Shown here piece after piece: positions 62,899-64,000 of a DNA stretch of 64,000 nucleotides (positions are counted from its first letter, which is position 1; each line of letters begins with the position of its first letter). The notes beneath the pieces are model-generated. The model was given only the letters and a program-made list of their open reading frames with translations. It ran no database searches and was not told the origin of the DNA. A program made the translations under genes and the position numbers. Source of the DNA: Bacteroides faecalis (GTDB lineage Bacteria > Bacteroidota > Bacteroidia > Bacteroidales > Bacteroidaceae); contig NZ_BHWB01000002.1 in NCBI RefSeq assembly GCF_003865075.1, forward strand, positions 248,001 to 312,000. Reading direction: 5' to 3'.

Positions 62899-63312
62899 AT
62901 GACAAACGTACAGGAACAGAACAGGAAAAAGGGCGGAAGACCGCCTACAGGCAGGGTTCGCAAGTTGTCGAAGTCTGTCACGGTGAAGTTCTCAAAGCCA
63001 AGCTACGAGGCATTGAAACTGAGGGCAAGAAAAGCCAATCGCAAGTTGGCGGAGTATATCCGTGAGTCAGCCTTGAATGGCGAGGTGGTCAGCGGACACA
63101 ATGCAGAGACGGTAGCCATTGCCAAGAACCTCATCGGTATGGCGAACAACCTCAACCAACTTGCCAAGCTGTCGCATCAGAGAGGTTTCCATGAAACCCA
63201 TGTATATGTGGTGGACTTGTTGAGAAGATTAAAAGAAATCCTTGGCGAGTATCGCCAAGCAAGTCCAAAATCGAAGCCATGCGGAATAGGCAGAAAGGAG
63301 GATGCCACATGA
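62899..63312 (+). CDS. MobC-like relaxosome accessory protein
   Basis: 137 residues, basic at the N-terminus (K-K-G-G-R-P-P-T-G-R-V-R). Ribbon-helix-helix pattern V-T-V-K-F-S-K-P-S-Y-E-A-L near 26-38, then L-A-E-Y-I-R-E-S-A near 50 and the MobC-family segment I-G-M-A-N-N-L-N-Q-L-A-K-L near 77-90. Binds oriT and helps the relaxase open the strands. Its stop overlaps the relaxase start as ATGA, so the two are translationally coupled. Confidence 0.85.
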   Translation: MTNVQEQNRKKGGRPPTGRVRKLSKSVTVKFSKPSYEALKLRARKANRKLAEYIRESALNGEVVSGHNAETVAIAKNLIGMANNLNQLAKLSHQRGFHETHVYVVDLLRRLKEILGEYRQASPKSKPCGIGRKEDAT

Positions 63313-64000
63313 TAGGCAAGCTAAAGAAGGGCAGCTCATTTGCTGGTTGCATCCGCTATGTTACAGGCAAGGACGAGGCGAAAATCCTTGCCTCTGATGG
63401 TGTGTTACTCGGCACGAATACCGAGATGACGCAAAGTTTCGAGCTACAAAGGCAACTAAATCCAAGGATTAAGAAGCCTGTGGGGCACATAGCTTTGAGC
63501 TTCAAGCCCGAGGACAAGCCACGTTTGACGGATGATTTCATGGCTAAGATAGCCCTTGAATACATGCAAATGATGGGTATCAACGATACCCAATTCATTA
63601 TCGTAAGGCATCACAACACGGACAATCCACATTGTCATATCGTGTATAACCGCATCAACAATGAGGGCAAACTCATATCAGACGCCCACGATTACAGGCG
63701 TAATGAGCAAGTGACCAAGGCTCTAAAATCCAAGGATGGATTGACTTACGGAACGGACAAGAGCAAGACTAACACTCGCAAATTGCGCAATGCAGAGCGT
63801 GCAAAATACGAGATTCACAATGCAGTCAAAGATGCCTTAAAAGTTGCAGATAGCTGGCAGAAGTTCAAGAATGAACTTGCAAAACGAGGTGTTCTCTTGG
63901 AGTTAGTCTATAAGGACAAGGAGCGAACCAAGGTGCAAGGCATCCGATTCTGCAAGGACGGATATAGTTTCAAGGGTACGCAAATTAGCCGAGGCTATAG
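63309..64000 (+). CDS. Relaxase/mobilization nuclease (MobA/VirD2-like), 3' partial
   Basis: Starts at ATG 63309 and is still open at the window end; 230 residues seen. N-terminal relaxase fold: C-I-R-Y-V-T-G-K near 14-21, H-I-A-L-S-F near 63, and the HUH-type metal motif in D-N-P-H-C-H-I-V-Y-N near 106-115, with F-I-I-V-R-H-H-N-T-D upstream. The catalytic Tyr is probably among the first tyrosines (Y17 region) as in MOB_P relaxases. Nicks oriT and pilots the strand into the recipient. A resident conjugative element would be needed for transfer; no mating-pore genes are in view. Confidence 0.88.
   Translation, partial: MIGKLKKGSSFAGCIRYVTGKDEAKILASDGVLLGTNTEMTQSFELQRQLNPRIKKPVGHIALSFKPEDKPRLTDDFMAKIALEYMQMMGINDTQFIIVRHHNTDNPHCHIVYNRINNEGKLISDAHDYRRNEQVTKALKSKDGLTYGTDKSKTNTRKLRNAERAKYEIHNAVKDALKVADSWQKFKNELAKRGVLLELVYKDKERTKVQGIRFCKDGYSFKGTQISRGY

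Larger units (their letters stand above)
58124..64000 (+). mobile_element. Integrative mobilizable element, left end (continues beyond window)
   Basis: Two tyrosine recombinases at one end, two excisionase-like HTH genes, a DUF3408 gene, an oriT-like hairpin block, mobC and a relaxase gene, all in the usual Bacteroides order. GC content rises sharply compared with the thioredoxin-fold gene on its left. The left boundary is estimated at about 58120-58190; the attachment core cannot be defined because the other end is outside the window. Confidence 0.8.

Noticed and set aside
1..64000. CRISPR arrays, tRNA or rRNA genes
   Set aside because: No regularly spaced short direct repeats, cloverleaf-type sequences or rRNA-like segments were seen on either strand.

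Overview
The window looks like chromosome of a gut Bacteroides (order Bacteroidales). The support is: promoters of the TAnnTTTG type without clear Shine-Dalgarno sites, many lipoproteins and fimbrillin-like proteins, LruC/DUF4842 lipoproteins, a trpBEGDCFA operon, IntDOT-like tyrosine recombinases and DUF3408/MobC-type mobilization genes. No rRNA, tRNA or CRISPR array was seen.

Layout. 0-4.3 kb: tail of a fimbrillin (FimA/Mfa1-like) pilus locus, with a DUF5119 protein and two fimbrillin-family lipoproteins. 4.3-5.7 kb: debris, namely a frameshifted repeat-HTH regulator and an SLC13 permease collapsed by deletion. 5.8-9.6 kb: a GH8 enzyme and a 771-residue DUF4062 / coiled-coil / TPR protein. 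10.2-16.9 kb: complete tryptophan operon preceded by a promoter, a 20-codon leader peptide with three consecutive Trp codons and a strong terminator, which is a textbook-like ribosome-mediated attenuator. 17.1-20.8 kb: type I asparaginase and an LruC lipoprotein. 21.1-24.2 kb: a small surface-polysaccharide cassette (receiver protein, receiver-sugar transferase fusion with a frameshift, membrane glycosyltransferase-like protein, hexapeptide acetyltransferase), followed by a candidate small RNA.

24.5-38.2 kb: a higher-GC genomic island bounded by two approximately 303-bp inverted repeats. It carries redox genes (three aldo-keto reductases, an iron alcohol dehydrogenase, RidA/RibD-type reductase, two exported flavodoxins, a flavin reductase, a cupin/carboxymuconolactone decarboxylase), an AraC regulator, a dead IS21-family element and an integrase remnant. 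Several island genes are decayed.

38.8-41.5 kb: LuxR-type regulator with a non-canonical receiver overlapping a RIC/hemerythrin repair protein, then a stand-alone AICAR transformylase. 41.8-43.8 kb: second LruC lipoprotein. 44-44.9 kb: flavodoxin and DUF2023 pair. 45.5-54.9 kb: a co-oriented cluster of porin (frameshifted), imelysin, di-heme oxidoreductase, second porin, mono-heme lipoprotein, Rid/chorismatase-like enzyme and a fused CcsBA cytochrome c synthase. This looks like a dedicated iron/heme envelope redox system. 54.9-57.3 kb: Fur-family regulator and ZntA-type P-type ATPase with a nested palindrome at their promoter.

57.4-64 kb: a thioredoxin-fold protein abuts the left end of an integrative mobilizable element: two tyrosine recombinases, two excisionase-like HTH proteins, a DUF3408 gene with an in-frame amber codon, a hairpin-rich candidate oriT, mobC and the start of a relaxase gene running out of the window.

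Many coding regions carry single lesions (two clean one-base frameshifts in otherwise intact genes). These should be checked against reads before being taken as biological.
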